DNA of 64,000 bases, taken from the NCBI GenBank assembly GCA_050331295.1, contig JBHJGZ010000004.1:1-64000 (forward strand). Direction: 5' to 3'. This DNA comes from Kuafuiihalomonas sp050331295. GTDB lineage: Bacteria > Myxococcota > Kuafuiibacteriia > Kuafuiibacteriales > Kuafuiibacteriaceae. A model generated the notes under the pieces. It saw nothing but the letters and a program-made list of their open reading frames with translations, was not told the origin of the DNA and did not search any database. The position numbers were made by a program, and so were the translations under genes. Position 1 is the first letter of the stretch. Each line of letters opens with the position of its first letter. Below are positions 18,001-26,207 of the stretch, one piece after another.

Positions 18001-19020
18001 GCCGGGGGCACGGTGGACGGGGGTGGAAGCGTTCGGCTCCGGGGTGACCGGGAGCGGGTGGAGATGACCCTCGACATTCGCAGAGCCCGGCCGCGATTCA
18101 TCTTTCCGGTGGCCGACGTCGTGGCCCGGGTGGACGGTAGCCTGACCATCACCGGCGGACGGCCGCTACTCGTGCGGGGAGACCTCCGGACTGTGAGACC
18201 CTTGATCGAGCCTCGCGTCGACCTTCGGTCGTTGGCAGAGAGTCAGCCGACGCCCGACGCGTACGACCCGGAGAGCGAGGGCGTGGATTTCGACATCGGC
18301 TTCGACATTCGGGACCCCATCCGGGTTCGAGGGGATTTCATCGATGCGCAGCTGGAGGGAGACCTTCGTTTCACGGGAACCAATCAGCGGCCTGGACTCC
18401 TTGGAAGCGCTTCTTTCAAACCAGAGGGCCGCGTGAGCTTTCTCGGTCGCGACTACTCGGTGGTCAGTGGAGTCGTCGAGTTTCAGGACCGGTATCGATT
18501 CGAACCCGAGTACGACCTGGTGTTTCGGACGGAAGCGTGCAGCGCTCGGATTCGGGTAGGTTTGACCGGTTCGATGACCGAATTCGACACGAACTACAGC
18601 AGCACTCCGGACCTTTCCCAGCGGGACATCGTCTCGTGCTTGATCCGGGGCATTCGGATCCGGGAGGTCGATGACCAGCGGGCGATCGGAGCGTTCGCGG
18701 GAAGTGCCCTCCTCAAGATTTCGGGTGTCGACCAGGAGGTGAAAAAGGTCATTCCGGTGGACCAGATCGATTTCACCACCGAATTCTCCCGTCAGGCCCG
18801 TGAGTATCAACCGCGCTTGCTGGTGGCGAAGGAGCTGAGCTTTTTTGATCGTTCGGCTCGCTTGGAATACAGCAGCTCTTTGGTGGCCACCAGCGACCAG
18901 AGAGCAGCGGTTCGTCTCCGGCTACTGCCGAGGCTGACCTTGCAACTCGGTTGGACGTCGTCGCTGGACGTGCCGCTGGGCGATTGGGGCCTCGATCTCA
19001 AACACCGATGGGAGTGGTGA
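15037..19020 (+). CDS. tamB: TamB-family translocation/assembly module protein
   Basis: 1327 residues, start GTG at 15037. One N-terminal transmembrane helix (VLTGLAVALALVFFAASGLL) anchors it in the inner membrane, followed by about 1200 residues of repeating beta-strand segments typical of the TamB/AsmA bridge (repeated patterns such as LEGARVVASGSVDL and VNGRIDLAVL). The C-terminal DUF490/TamB domain is recognisable by FSFKPEGRVSFLGRDYSV-like text (ASFKPEGRVSFLGRDYSVV), VGLTGSMTEFDTNYSSTPDLSQRDIVS and a final beta strand. It moves lipids or outer-membrane proteins across the periplasm. The start of the Omp85 gene overlaps its end by 13 bases. Confidence 0.92.
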   Translation: MSGPDQPHVPLIRQSTVQRVLTGLAVALALVFFAASGLLIWALQTGRAVEYARRTLEQRLRAGCGVEAEFTHLRLDPLRRTLQLSELSIRESDGQALLSVDEALVTLSALPLLYGRFQLERVALLAPRARLVFREGSLVNLPACLGVEPGEPTAAPTSPLVALGVDELVVERGAFDVEVEDSVRGNLADIGVRLAPGRSGGTDLTVGVDDGRFEISGQPLVLQRFRFIGHLAGRLTSPRALVVDSLEAALEGARVVASGSVDLVGPVADLQLEVDTGLPQLRSALPGAPPMKGRLRSTLSLTGTLDKPRARGELQLDDLAVDRFGPFERIRLEFVADRSAVELQAFEIRLERGGLTGTGRIQFESGLPTELDLDTEDLSLAEVLQAVGVPHPWVDFSATGPTQFFGTLKPVRLGGPFDFQLADLVVFDRPFDDPSIRNRSLDDIPEHLIMRSRAERVRGRWTYRATGLQIEDAVIEGPNSRGEANATIPFKGGRSRLVEANFEPLDMDDVGPLAGVSVRGAGRLQASLEFPRDQSFGGTGSFELGGLRVGGVPLGDVQSTVAWRERELEFSVPQGNLAGTPYSGRTKLRFQQPLYSEIDVDVRRGRLQDLLLPADITLKEWGGLDGTFKGSARLVGPWGRPTGTVTLDADAFQLGEEAFEGASLRAKLEAGGLRRGRLSVSKEGERLDASGRYEPDTGAMAFRLSLPELRLERTQLVRRWFPGLRGRLAVQADVSGSMGRLRGDWSLGLTRFRAGERRFPDLRAAGAVKDSTVAGTVRTAGFEAEGKVRLEEGLPVSLAGRLEQFPALGLSSRLLAVEFLDDRTDGTFRLEGPMLDPTALDGRLVLNRWDVAVTGSDSNLPSASLDSTAELRLSAGALRTDGLRLQGEDLSLAVQGRLGPRDVNARVNGRIDLAVLERLTRSAERASGSATFDAGVVGPMEAPRLVGTGRVTDGLLRWSGFDDPFTDLFLQVDFSRSAILIDGLRARWAGGTVDGGGSVRLRGDRERVEMTLDIRRARPRFIFPVADVVARVDGSLTITGGRPLLVRGDLRTVRPLIEPRVDLRSLAESQPTPDAYDPESEGVDFDIGFDIRDPIRVRGDFIDAQLEGDLRFTGTNQRPGLLGSASFKPEGRVSFLGRDYSVVSGVVEFQDRYRFEPEYDLVFRTEACSARIRVGLTGSMTEFDTNYSSTPDLSQRDIVSCLIRGIRIREVDDQRAIGAFAGSALLKISGVDQEVKKVIPVDQIDFTTEFSRQAREYQPRLLVAKELSFFDRSARLEYSSSLVATSDQRAAVRLRLLPRLTLQLGWTSSLDVPLGDWGLDLKHRWEW

Positions 19021-22000
19021 CGCTTCTGTTGGCGGGGCTTGCAGCTGGAGCGACGCCATCCAACCCGCCTGAAGAACCCCAACGTCTCCGAGGCCAGGTC
19101 ATTCAAGAGGTCGTGTTCGAGGTCTATCCCGGGCTCGACGAGGCAGCGTTGAGGACTCTGGCCGACCTGGCGCCGGGCACGGTCTATCGGCCCAGCCTCA
19201 TCCGGAGGTCCATCGAACGCTTGTTCCAGCTCGACCGCTTCGACAACGTGATTGTGAGGGTGGCCCCGTCGGGTGGTGGTCTCTCGGTCCGGTTCGAGCT
19301 CTCCCCCAAACCTCGCCTGACCGAGATCGAGTTCGTACGGAGCGAGCCGGTGGATGAAGGGCGGCTCCGCGCCGCGCTCGGACTCGACGTCGGCGACCCG
19401 GTTCGCCCCACCGACCTGTTGGAGCTCCGCCGAAAGCTTCAGTCCGCGATGATTTCTGCGGGCTACCGGGCGGCGGATGTCGACCCGTCCCTCGAAGCTT
19501 CGGACCCGGCTGGAGGCGTCAAGCTGGTGGTTCGCGTGGCACCAGGTCCGAAAACGAAGATCCGTCGGATTCGGTTCGTCCAGAGCCCGGTGTTTCCAAA
19601 ACGTTTGATTCAGCGACGGCTCGGACTCGAACGCGGAGATGTCCTGGATCTGGACGTGCTCGCCGCACGCCTTTCTTCCCTCGAAGCGTTCTACCGAGAA
19701 GAGGGATACCTCGATGTGGAGGTTGGAGAACCGGACGTGTTGGAGGTGGCCCGGGCCGCCACGTCCGGCACGGACGCGGACCTCACGATTCCCCTCATCG
19801 CTGGCCCGCGGGTGGAGATCGAGGTCCGGGGTAATCTGCGCGTATCGCGTCGCGTGGTCGAGTCGTACACCCGTCTGATCAGCCAACGGGGTACGTCCGA
19901 GGTGGTTCTTCGAGAGGTCCAAGATCGCATCCTCGAGGCCTATCGGCTCCGGGGCTTCTGGAGAGCAAAGGTCAGAGTCGACGACCGGGTTCGACCCGAC
20001 GGCACCGAAAAGCAGGTCTTGGTGCTGATCCGAGAAGGAGAGGTCGGCCGGCTCGGCCGCGTCTCCTTCGAAGGCCGGTCTGCGTTTCGGCGGTCGGAAC
20101 TCCGGGCCATCGTCAGCCAGTCGGTCAAACGAGCACTGGCGAGTATCCTCGGGGAGCCGGGGGCGGATCCCAAACTCCTGAACGAGATCTTGGGCGGGGC
20201 GCCGGCCGCCGGACCGGCGCCCCGCCGCCAACCGGATACGACGCCGCCCGACCCCGATGCCATCTACGTCGCACGGGCCTTTCGAAACGCGAGCGACGCC
20301 ATCTCCGCCGCTTATCGAGCCCGCGGCTATCAGCAGGTCGAGGTGTCGCGGCCCAGGGTCAGTGAGAACGATGACGGACTGCTCGACGTGGTCTATGAGA
20401 TTCGTGAAGGTATTCAGTGGACCGTTGCTCAGGTTCGAGTGGTAGGTAATGTGGCCTTATCGGAAGATGAGTTGCTCGAGACCGTGGCGCAAGACGGGGA
20501 CGTCCGGCCGGGTCAGCCGCTGATCTACGAGGATGTGGAACAGGCCCGGCGAGCCATCGACGAGGCCTATCGAAACCGGGGCTATCTCTATGTCCAAGTG
20601 GGGAACGAGAGCGAGCTGGACGGTGTCGGGCGGTCTTTCTCCGCGATCCGACGCGCCTGCGAGCGGAGGTTCGAAACCGGAGAGTCATCTTGCGGCCTCG
20701 ACGTGGTCTTCACCTTGACGGAAGGCCCGCAGGTACGAGTCCGCAGAATTCTGGTCCGAGGCAACGAGGACACCCGGGAATCCGTGGTGCGTGGTCAGCT
20801 GTTGATCGAGCCGGGCGACATCCTTCGGGCCTCCGAGCTCGAGCAGTCCAGGGACAGTCTCCTTCGCATCGGGGTGTTCGACAGAGTTCGGGTTCGTCCA
20901 CTGAATGAAAGCCAAGTGGAACCGGTCAAGGATGTCTTGGTGGAGCTGACCGAGCGCAGCCGCTATGGCCTCGAGGTCGGCGGAGGAGCCTCCACCGAAG
21001 AAGGGTTCCGGGTCTTTGTCGGTTTTTCCGACGCCAACCTCTTCGGCTCGGCGGTTCGGTTCCGGATAGACGGTCGCCTCAACTTCCTCCCGACCGCCTT
21101 GTTGGTCCTATACAACGATCCGGTCCGCCAGGCGATCGAGGATTTCTTGACGAGTTTCAATGGATTCGAGCGATTGGAATATCAGATCGCCTCCGGCGTC
21201 ACGTACCCTCGAATTTTCGGGCTTCCCCGTGGATACGCCGTGGGTCTCGACCTGATCGTTCTCCGAGATTTGGATCCCGCGTTTCTGGAGGACACGCAGT
21301 CGGCCAACCTGGTCGGAACGTATTCAGGCTTGCGCCCCAAGATTTTGGGGGAGCGACGCACCATCACCTTCCAACTGAGGACCGGGCTCGAGCGGACGAG
21401 CCTTCAGTGTAACGACGGGCTTTCGGGTACCGGGAGTACACTGGCAGCCGCGTGCAGCGCCACGTTCACGCCCGGGGCACCGACCCAGTTCGAAGGCACC
21501 AACGCGTATCTGACCGGTGGGCCTCGCTTCAGCGTAGACTTCCGAAACGACCCTCTCAACCCGCGCTCGGGCGCCTACCTGGAGGTGGAAGGGAGTCTCG
21601 CGAAGGGTCTGGACGCAAACAGTCCAGACCTCGGGCAGGTCGAGGGACGGCTGACCTTCTTCATCCCTTTCTCCGACCGTCTGGTGTTCTCGGGGGCCCT
21701 CCTCGGCGGTCGGATCTTCGCCATCCAGTCCAACGAGTCGGTTCCCGTGAACCGACGTTTTTTTTCCGGAGGGCGTGCCACCATCCGCGGTTATCAAGAG
21801 CAGACCCTCCTTCCGCAGGATGTCGAGATCTTGACCAGCGAGGAGGACCGACGCGCTGCGGCGGAAGACATCTTTGGACCAGATCCCTCGGAAGAACAGC
21901 TGGCCACCATCCCGGCGGTCGGCGAGCCCTTGGGTGCCATCTCCGCCGGCGGCTTGCTTTTCCTGGCGTTCAAGGCCGAATTGACCTTCGCCTTGATCGG

Positions 22001-22247
22001 GCCTCTGTCCGTGGCAGCGTTCTATGACGTGGGAGACCTCTTCGAGAGCGGCAACTTCTCCTTTTCCACCACCACGGAACTGGAGGATGGCACCCAGGTT
22101 CGAAGAGCCCTCGCGCAAGGCGCAGGATTCGGGTTGCGCCTTTCGACCCCGGTTGGCCCCATCGCGCTGGACGTCGCCCGACCGGTCAACGTGCGAGACC
22201 CGGGTGCCGATGACTTCCTCCTTCACTTCGCGGTTGGCGTATTTTGA
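19008..22247 (+). CDS. Omp85/TamA-type outer-membrane protein with about seven POTRA domains
   Basis: 1079 residues from ATG 19008, with a short signal peptide (MGVVTLLLAGLAAGAT). I count seven POTRA-like units: about 30-100, 103-178, 180-265, 267-340, 343-470 (with a Pro-rich insert), 472-570 and 572-650. Each ends in an RG/GF-type helix then a strand such as VVYEIREG. The rest is a beta-barrel, with strand-rich segments, RFFSGGRATIRGYQEQTL (the RGY lid-loop motif region) and a C-terminal Phe. TamA usually has three POTRAs and BamA five, so this count is unusual. It overlaps tamB by 13 bases, which supports a TamA-like partnership. Confidence 0.88.
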   Translation: MGVVTLLLAGLAAGATPSNPPEEPQRLRGQVIQEVVFEVYPGLDEAALRTLADLAPGTVYRPSLIRRSIERLFQLDRFDNVIVRVAPSGGGLSVRFELSPKPRLTEIEFVRSEPVDEGRLRAALGLDVGDPVRPTDLLELRRKLQSAMISAGYRAADVDPSLEASDPAGGVKLVVRVAPGPKTKIRRIRFVQSPVFPKRLIQRRLGLERGDVLDLDVLAARLSSLEAFYREEGYLDVEVGEPDVLEVARAATSGTDADLTIPLIAGPRVEIEVRGNLRVSRRVVESYTRLISQRGTSEVVLREVQDRILEAYRLRGFWRAKVRVDDRVRPDGTEKQVLVLIREGEVGRLGRVSFEGRSAFRRSELRAIVSQSVKRALASILGEPGADPKLLNEILGGAPAAGPAPRRQPDTTPPDPDAIYVARAFRNASDAISAAYRARGYQQVEVSRPRVSENDDGLLDVVYEIREGIQWTVAQVRVVGNVALSEDELLETVAQDGDVRPGQPLIYEDVEQARRAIDEAYRNRGYLYVQVGNESELDGVGRSFSAIRRACERRFETGESSCGLDVVFTLTEGPQVRVRRILVRGNEDTRESVVRGQLLIEPGDILRASELEQSRDSLLRIGVFDRVRVRPLNESQVEPVKDVLVELTERSRYGLEVGGGASTEEGFRVFVGFSDANLFGSAVRFRIDGRLNFLPTALLVLYNDPVRQAIEDFLTSFNGFERLEYQIASGVTYPRIFGLPRGYAVGLDLIVLRDLDPAFLEDTQSANLVGTYSGLRPKILGERRTITFQLRTGLERTSLQCNDGLSGTGSTLAAACSATFTPGAPTQFEGTNAYLTGGPRFSVDFRNDPLNPRSGAYLEVEGSLAKGLDANSPDLGQVEGRLTFFIPFSDRLVFSGALLGGRIFAIQSNESVPVNRRFFSGGRATIRGYQEQTLLPQDVEILTSEEDRRAAAEDIFGPDPSEEQLATIPAVGEPLGAISAGGLLFLAFKAELTFALIGPLSVAAFYDVGDLFESGNFSFSTTTELEDGTQVRRALAQGAGFGLRLSTPVGPIALDVARPVNVRDPGADDFLLHFAVGVF

Positions 22248-22320
22248 TGCGGATCTGGAGTGATGCAACGCACCTTGCCAAAGTTCTTGGAGTTATCTTC
22301 CGGAAGGCGTACTTTTCGGG

Positions 22321-22326
22321 TACGCT
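22321..22326 (+). promoter_or_regulatory. Probable -10 element for the PilZ gene (leaderless)
   Basis: TACGCT ends 9 bases before the ATG at 22336, so a normal start site would fall at or next to the ATG. No Shine-Dalgarno sequence precedes the ATG. A clear -35 is not visible. Confidence 0.45.
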
Positions 22327-22335
22327 CATTTCGTC

Positions 22336-22695
22336 ATGAAGTCTGCAATCCACGACCACCGGCGTTCCCCGCGCGTACGGGTGGCGCGCATTCGGATCGG
22401 GCTTCAGCAAGCCGACCTGACATTGGAGGGGAACATCTCTTCGGGTGGGGTCGGTTTCGAGATCCCTTCGGCACATCGGGTGCACATCGGCGACCCCATC
22501 ACCGTCGCAATGTCGATCCCGGAGCTGTCCGAGCCGGTAGCGCTTTCGGCCATGATCTGTCACGTCCAGCATCGGGCGTTGGTGGGTCGGCAGTACGTCG
22601 GCGCTCGCTTCACTGGAAACGACGAGCTGGTCCTCAATCCGTTGGACCGCTTCGTGGAAGAGTCGGCTCTCTTGTCCACTGCCCGCCCCGTCTGA
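22336..22695 (+). CDS. PilZ-domain protein
   Basis: 119 residues, one domain. The PilZ c-di-GMP signature is present in both parts: RRSPR (RxxxR) near residues 9-13 and NISSGGVGF ([D/N]xSxxG) near 33-41, followed by beta strands ending in GARFTG. It probably binds c-di-GMP and acts as a cytosolic effector. The gene stands 88 bases after the Omp85 gene and just before rsmG, and no partner is evident from position. Confidence 0.85.
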   Translation: MKSAIHDHRRSPRVRVARIRIGLQQADLTLEGNISSGGVGFEIPSAHRVHIGDPITVAMSIPELSEPVALSAMICHVQHRALVGRQYVGARFTGNDELVLNPLDRFVEESALLSTARPV

Positions 22696-22726
22696 GCGGC
22701 CCCTTCCCCCTGAACACGAGGTCCCG

Positions 22727-23374
22727 ATGAGCGACCTCTTCCGTCGGACCTTTTGCGAAGAAGCCGCGCGCTTGGGCTTGGTCCGCCATGCGACGCTGCT
22801 GGATGGTTTGACCGCGCACTACGATCTCTTGCTTCGATGGGCGCCCAGAATGAATCTGACGGCAATCACGGATCCCGAGGAAGCCGCGGTACTCCACGCC
22901 GTAGACTCGCTGCTTTTCGACCTGCTCCTGGACCCGACGGCGGACACCCTGGTCGACGTGGGGAGTGGGGCCGGCTTTCCCGGCATTCCTCTGGCCCTGG
23001 CACGACCGAAACTGAAGGTGACGCTGCTCGAGCCCCTCGGCAAGAGGACCTCCTTCCTGCGCGTGGTCGTGGCGCGGCTGAAGCTTTCCAACGTGAAGGT
23101 GGTCGACGGCCGGTTGGATCCCGGCCGAGCCCCACCCATTGCGCCGGTTTCCGTGGCCGTCTCCCGAGCTACCTTGAACCCATTGGAATGGGTCGAACGG
23201 TCCCCCATGGTCGCTTCGGGTTCGGTCTTGATGAGCGGAGGTCGGCAAGCCCCCGACGTGAAAGCCATCGAGGAGGTAGGAGCACGAGTCGGTTTGGTCC
23301 ACGACATGCGCCGTACGTTCACTTTGAGGGGGGACGTCACCCGGGTGCTCGACCGACTGCGAACCGCTGGTTGA
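22727..23374 (+). CDS. rsmG: 16S rRNA m7G527 methyltransferase
   Basis: 215 residues. RsmG uses SAM to methylate G527 of 16S rRNA. The SAM motif VDVGSGAGFPGIPLALARP begins near residue 74; upstream MNLTAITDPEEAAVLHAVDSLL is the family N-terminus, and the VSRAT segment near 145 is conserved. Full length. It is usually next to mnmG and parA, but not here. Thirty-two bases later a HEAT protein gene begins. Confidence 0.93.
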   Translation: MSDLFRRTFCEEAARLGLVRHATLLDGLTAHYDLLLRWAPRMNLTAITDPEEAAVLHAVDSLLFDLLLDPTADTLVDVGSGAGFPGIPLALARPKLKVTLLEPLGKRTSFLRVVVARLKLSNVKVVDGRLDPGRAPPIAPVSVAVSRATLNPLEWVERSPMVASGSVLMSGGRQAPDVKAIEEVGARVGLVHDMRRTFTLRGDVTRVLDRLRTAG

Positions 23375-23406
23375 CCCCCAAAGCGCCTGAACCTATCCGA
23401 GGCCCC

Positions 23407-24132
23407 GTGGGTGTGTTTGATTTTCTCAAGCCGAAGTCGGCCATCGAGAAGGCATCCAAGCAGCTTCGGGAACCGTATGCGCAGCCCGACTACCGCCAAG
23501 GGGCGATGGACAAACTGTTCGAGATCGGTACCGAAGATGCGTATCGAGAGCTTCTGAAGCGATTCACATTCAATGCGAACGGAGCCATTGCAGACGAATC
23601 GGAGAAGCGTACGCTGGTGGACCGACTGGTGGAGGTCGGAGATTCGACGGTGGCTCCACTCAAGGATTACATTCGGACCGAGAAGGCCATCACGTTCCCC
23701 ATCCAGGCGCTTCAGCGGATCCTGCCAAAGGACGACTGCGATGCCTTCCTGACCGAAGCGCTCCAGAGCCTGGAGCCCCAGGATCACCGGTCGAGCCAGG
23801 CCAAGGTCACCCTGATGGTGGCCCTGGCGGAGACCTTGCCTCGCCACCGAGCGACGGTCTTTGTGCCTTACTTGGACGACCATTCCGACGATGTACAGTT
23901 TCAGGCCATCGAAGCCTTGGAGCGGTTGGCCGAACCCGACACCAAGGCGGAGTTGATCCGGGTCTGCCTGGGCGAACAGCTGCATGCCCCGCGCATCAAG
24001 CGACGGGCGGCCAAAGCGCTTTCCGAGCTGGGTTTCGTGGTCAAAGACAAATACGAAGCCTTCGATTCGGAACTCAAAGGGGAGTGGGGTCTCGACAGGA
24101 AAGGTGTCTTGACGAAGAAGCACTCCGGTTGA
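23407..24132 (+). CDS. HEAT-repeat protein
   Basis: 241 residues from GTG 23407, which has GAGG about 7 bases upstream and opens with MGVFDFLKPKSA. The body is alpha-helical with HEAT-like repeats at about 25-60, 70-105, 110-150 and 155-200 (for example DDVQFQAIEALERLAEP). There is no signal peptide or membrane segment. Several bacterial genomes of this group carry one-gene HEAT proteins of unknown role. The last 4 bases overlap the TTG start of the pseudouridine synthase. Confidence 0.8.
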   Translation: MGVFDFLKPKSAIEKASKQLREPYAQPDYRQGAMDKLFEIGTEDAYRELLKRFTFNANGAIADESEKRTLVDRLVEVGDSTVAPLKDYIRTEKAITFPIQALQRILPKDDCDAFLTEALQSLEPQDHRSSQAKVTLMVALAETLPRHRATVFVPYLDDHSDDVQFQAIEALERLAEPDTKAELIRVCLGEQLHAPRIKRRAAKALSELGFVVKDKYEAFDSELKGEWGLDRKGVLTKKHSG

Positions 24133-25025
24133 GCCGAGAATATCGCCACGTCCTGGGCCGCGAACGTCTGGACCGACTGGTTGCGCGAGCTTTCGATATG
24201 AGTCGACGGACGGCCCGAACGGAGATTTCACGGGGAACGGTTTTCGTGAACGGACGGCGGTGCCAAATCTCGTCGCGGTGGGTGCTACCGGGCACGGTGG
24301 TCCGATGGGACTTGGAAGATGGACGGGAACCTCAGCCCCTCCGGCTGAGATTCCTCTACGAAAACGATGAGGTCTGGGTCGTGGACAAGCCGCCCGGCAT
24401 CCACGTCAACCGCACCCAAACCACTTCGCGGCTCAGCGTGGCGGAGCGCCTGGGAAGCCACGCCCGCGTCGTACACCGACTGGACCTCGAAACCTCGGGC
24501 GTGCTGCTCGTCGCCAAGACGTTGTCGGCTGCCCACAGGCTTTCGAAGCTCTTTCAGCTCCGCCAGGTGCGCAAGGAATACGCGGCTCTGTGCGTCCTGT
24601 CGGCACGGCACCAGCTGACTTCAGGTGACGTCACCTGTCGGCAGCCCTTGGGTCCGGATCCTCGTCGGCCCCGAGCGTGGTCGGTCCGGGCCGATGGCAA
24701 GGCGTCCGTCACGACCCTCAAGCTCCTGGGTCGGTGCGGGGATCTCGCATTGGTAGAAGCTCGGCCCGAAACCGGACGCACGCATCAGATTCGGCTGCAT
24801 GCCCAGGCGTTGGGGGCGTCGGTTTGGGGCGACCTGCTTTATGGGGGGCATGCGACGGTGCGGGCGGGCGCGCGGGTGCTGACGGCGCCACGGGTGATGC
24901 TCCACGCCCGGCGCCTGTCCTTCACGCTGGACGGTGAGGAGCACGCCTACACCTCGCCGTGGCCCTCGGATTTTCTCGAGGGGATGCGACTCACCAACCC
25001 GCCGGCAGAAAGCTGGACAGATTGA
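24129..25025 (+). CDS. RluA-family pseudouridine synthase with S4 domain
   Basis: 298 residues from TTG 24129, which overlaps the previous stop (TTGA) and has a purine-rich GAAGAAG about 9 bases upstream. A GTG at 24084 would add 15 residues but overlaps the HEAT gene by 49 bases. An S4 RNA-binding region (GRERLDRLVARAF...RRTARTEISRGTVFVNG) is followed by the catalytic block RVVHRLDLETSGVLLVAK with the invariant Asp, and later RPETGRTHQIRLHAQALG. It makes pseudouridine in rRNA or tRNA, but the target cannot be read. Its 3' end overlaps the convergent AgmX-like gene by 35 bases. Confidence 0.9.
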   Translation: MSREYRHVLGRERLDRLVARAFDMSRRTARTEISRGTVFVNGRRCQISSRWVLPGTVVRWDLEDGREPQPLRLRFLYENDEVWVVDKPPGIHVNRTQTTSRLSVAERLGSHARVVHRLDLETSGVLLVAKTLSAAHRLSKLFQLRQVRKEYAALCVLSARHQLTSGDVTCRQPLGPDPRRPRAWSVRADGKASVTTLKLLGRCGDLALVEARPETGRTHQIRLHAQALGASVWGDLLYGGHATVRAGARVLTAPRVMLHARRLSFTLDGEEHAYTSPWPSDFLEGMRLTNPPAESWTD

Positions 25026-25437
25026 GGAAGCCTTCCGGCTCCGAAGGCTCGGGTGCCGGTGCGGGCTCGGGTTTTTCACCAGGCATCAGCAAGCGAAACG
25101 GCAGACGGCTGACCGGCACGGTGAAGCTGATGGTCCGCTCCTCTTCAGGGGGCGGAAACTTCCAACTTCGTCCGACGGAAGCCAGGCAGGCGCGGAGGTT
25201 TCTCGCGCCTCTAAGAGACGTATCGGCTTTGGAGCGGGACACACGACCGATTTTGTCTACGACCAAAGTCAGTTCGCTCTGGCCGGTTTGTCCAGGGTAC
25301 TCATCGAGGTACTTGGCGTTGCACTGGTCGATGGCCGGGCCCGATTCGTTGATCATCTTCACGATCTGGATCTTGACCTTCAACATCGGGTCCGCAGGCG
25401 GCTCTGCCAAGAGCATCAGCACGAAGGTGACCCACAT
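24991..25437 (-). CDS. Secreted AgmX/PglI C-terminal-domain-like protein
   Basis: 148 residues with an N-terminal signal peptide (MWVTFVLMLLAEPP). Residues about 18-110 resemble the AgmX/PglI C-terminal domain (a TonB-C-like fold): VKIQIVKMINESGPAIDQCNAKYL, a GQSELTLVVDKIGRVSRSK strand pair, then LRACLASVGRSWKFPPP. Cys residues in the CNAKY and LRACL segments are conserved in the family and could pair. The tail is Pro/Glu-rich. AgmX and PglI are linked to gliding motility in Myxococcus, so a motility or envelope role is possible but not shown. The start has a TAGCAT hexamer 7 bases upstream. Confidence 0.7.
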   Translation of the reverse strand: MWVTFVLMLLAEPPADPMLKVKIQIVKMINESGPAIDQCNAKYLDEYPGQTGQSELTLVVDKIGRVSRSKADTSLRGARNLRACLASVGRSWKFPPPEEERTISFTVPVSRLPFRLLMPGEKPEPAPAPEPSEPEGFLNLSSFLPAGW

Positions 25438-25444
25438 GCATCGA

Positions 25445-25450
25445 ATGCTA
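25445..25450 (-). promoter_or_regulatory. Probable -10 element for the AgmX-like gene (leaderless)
   Basis: On the minus strand TAGCAT ends 7 bases before the ATG at 25437. No Shine-Dalgarno sequence lies between. Confidence 0.4.
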
Positions 25451-25520
25451 GCCAGGATGCTCGGGCTTCGCCAGAGGGGTGCGATCGCGCCGAATCCTCG
25501 GCGTTTGCCCGGAGAAGCCG

Positions 25521-25526
25521 TATCAT
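25521..25526 (+). promoter_or_regulatory. Probable -10 element for the gene at 25533 (leaderless)
   Basis: TATCAT ends 6 bases before the ATG at 25533, so transcription could start at the ATG itself. No -35 match is visible. Confidence 0.4.
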
Positions 25527-25532
25527 TTCGAC

Positions 25533-26207
25533 ATGAGGCTCATTGCAGTGCTCACAGCCCTGGCCCTGTCGAGCCAGCCCCAGACGGAGAAGGTGTACTC
25601 GTTTCGAGCATTGATCGAGCTCGAAAAGAGTTCGACCGTTTCCGACGAGGTGAAGGTCGCCGAGTGGCAGGCCTTTGTCGAACGGACCGAAAAGCAGCTT
25701 GCATACGCTCGTCGGGCGGTGGGGCGCTGGCAAGATGCGGCCAAAAAACGCGTGCTCGATCTGGCATTGACCCTCGAAAGTAACCCGACGTCGGAGCCGA
25801 CAGAGAAGGAGGCAGCTTGGCGACGGGTTGCTGCGGCCTTTTCGGAAACGTCACCCGACGGAAGACGCGCGGCCGAACGAGCGAGCCACTGGCACGGGGT
25901 TCGGACGGCGGATCTCGCCCAGAATGCCCGACGGGTGGAGGACGAGGGACAGAGCAAAGTGGCTCGAATCTCGGCTTGGCAAAAGGTGGTTGCCTACGCC
26001 GAGCGCGGTCCTACGAGGGACATGGCGCGAAGGCGGATCCAAGCGCTTCAGGAGCAGTTGATGAGGGAGGCGGAAGCGCTCGATGCGGTGGAGCAGGTGG
26101 ATGCCGAGACCAAGCTACAAGCATGGCGGGCAGTCCTCGACGGGGCGCCGAGCCGGGAGCAAATCGCCAGGGCGCGGGCTCGGATCGCGGCGCTGTCGCC
26201 TCAGTGA
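25533..26207 (+). CDS. Predicted secreted helical protein of unknown function
   Basis: 224 residues with a signal peptide (MRLIAVLTALALSSQ). The mature part is highly helical and charged, with Trp-containing repeated segments: EWQAFVERTEKQLAYARRAV, ISAWQKVVAYAERGP and LQAWRAVLDGAPSR. These may be three copies of a degenerate helical repeat, each starting with a Trp residue. No family is recognised. It lies divergent from the AgmX-like gene with 95 bases between. The 3' end overlaps the convergent DUF4388 gene by 7 bases. Confidence 0.72.
   Translation: MRLIAVLTALALSSQPQTEKVYSFRALIELEKSSTVSDEVKVAEWQAFVERTEKQLAYARRAVGRWQDAAKKRVLDLALTLESNPTSEPTEKEAAWRRVAAAFSETSPDGRRAAERASHWHGVRTADLAQNARRVEDEGQSKVARISAWQKVVAYAERGPTRDMARRRIQALQEQLMREAEALDAVEQVDAETKLQAWRAVLDGAPSREQIARARARIAALSPQ

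Noticed and set aside
18807..20231. Minus-strand ORF (474 residues) opposite tamB and the Omp85 gene
   Set aside because: No family similarity; the opposite strand encodes POTRA and beta-strand motifs.
22753..23406. N-terminal extension of the HEAT protein into rsmG
   Set aside because: It overlaps rsmG in another frame; the GTG at 23407 with GAGG upstream and MGVFDF opening is a better start.
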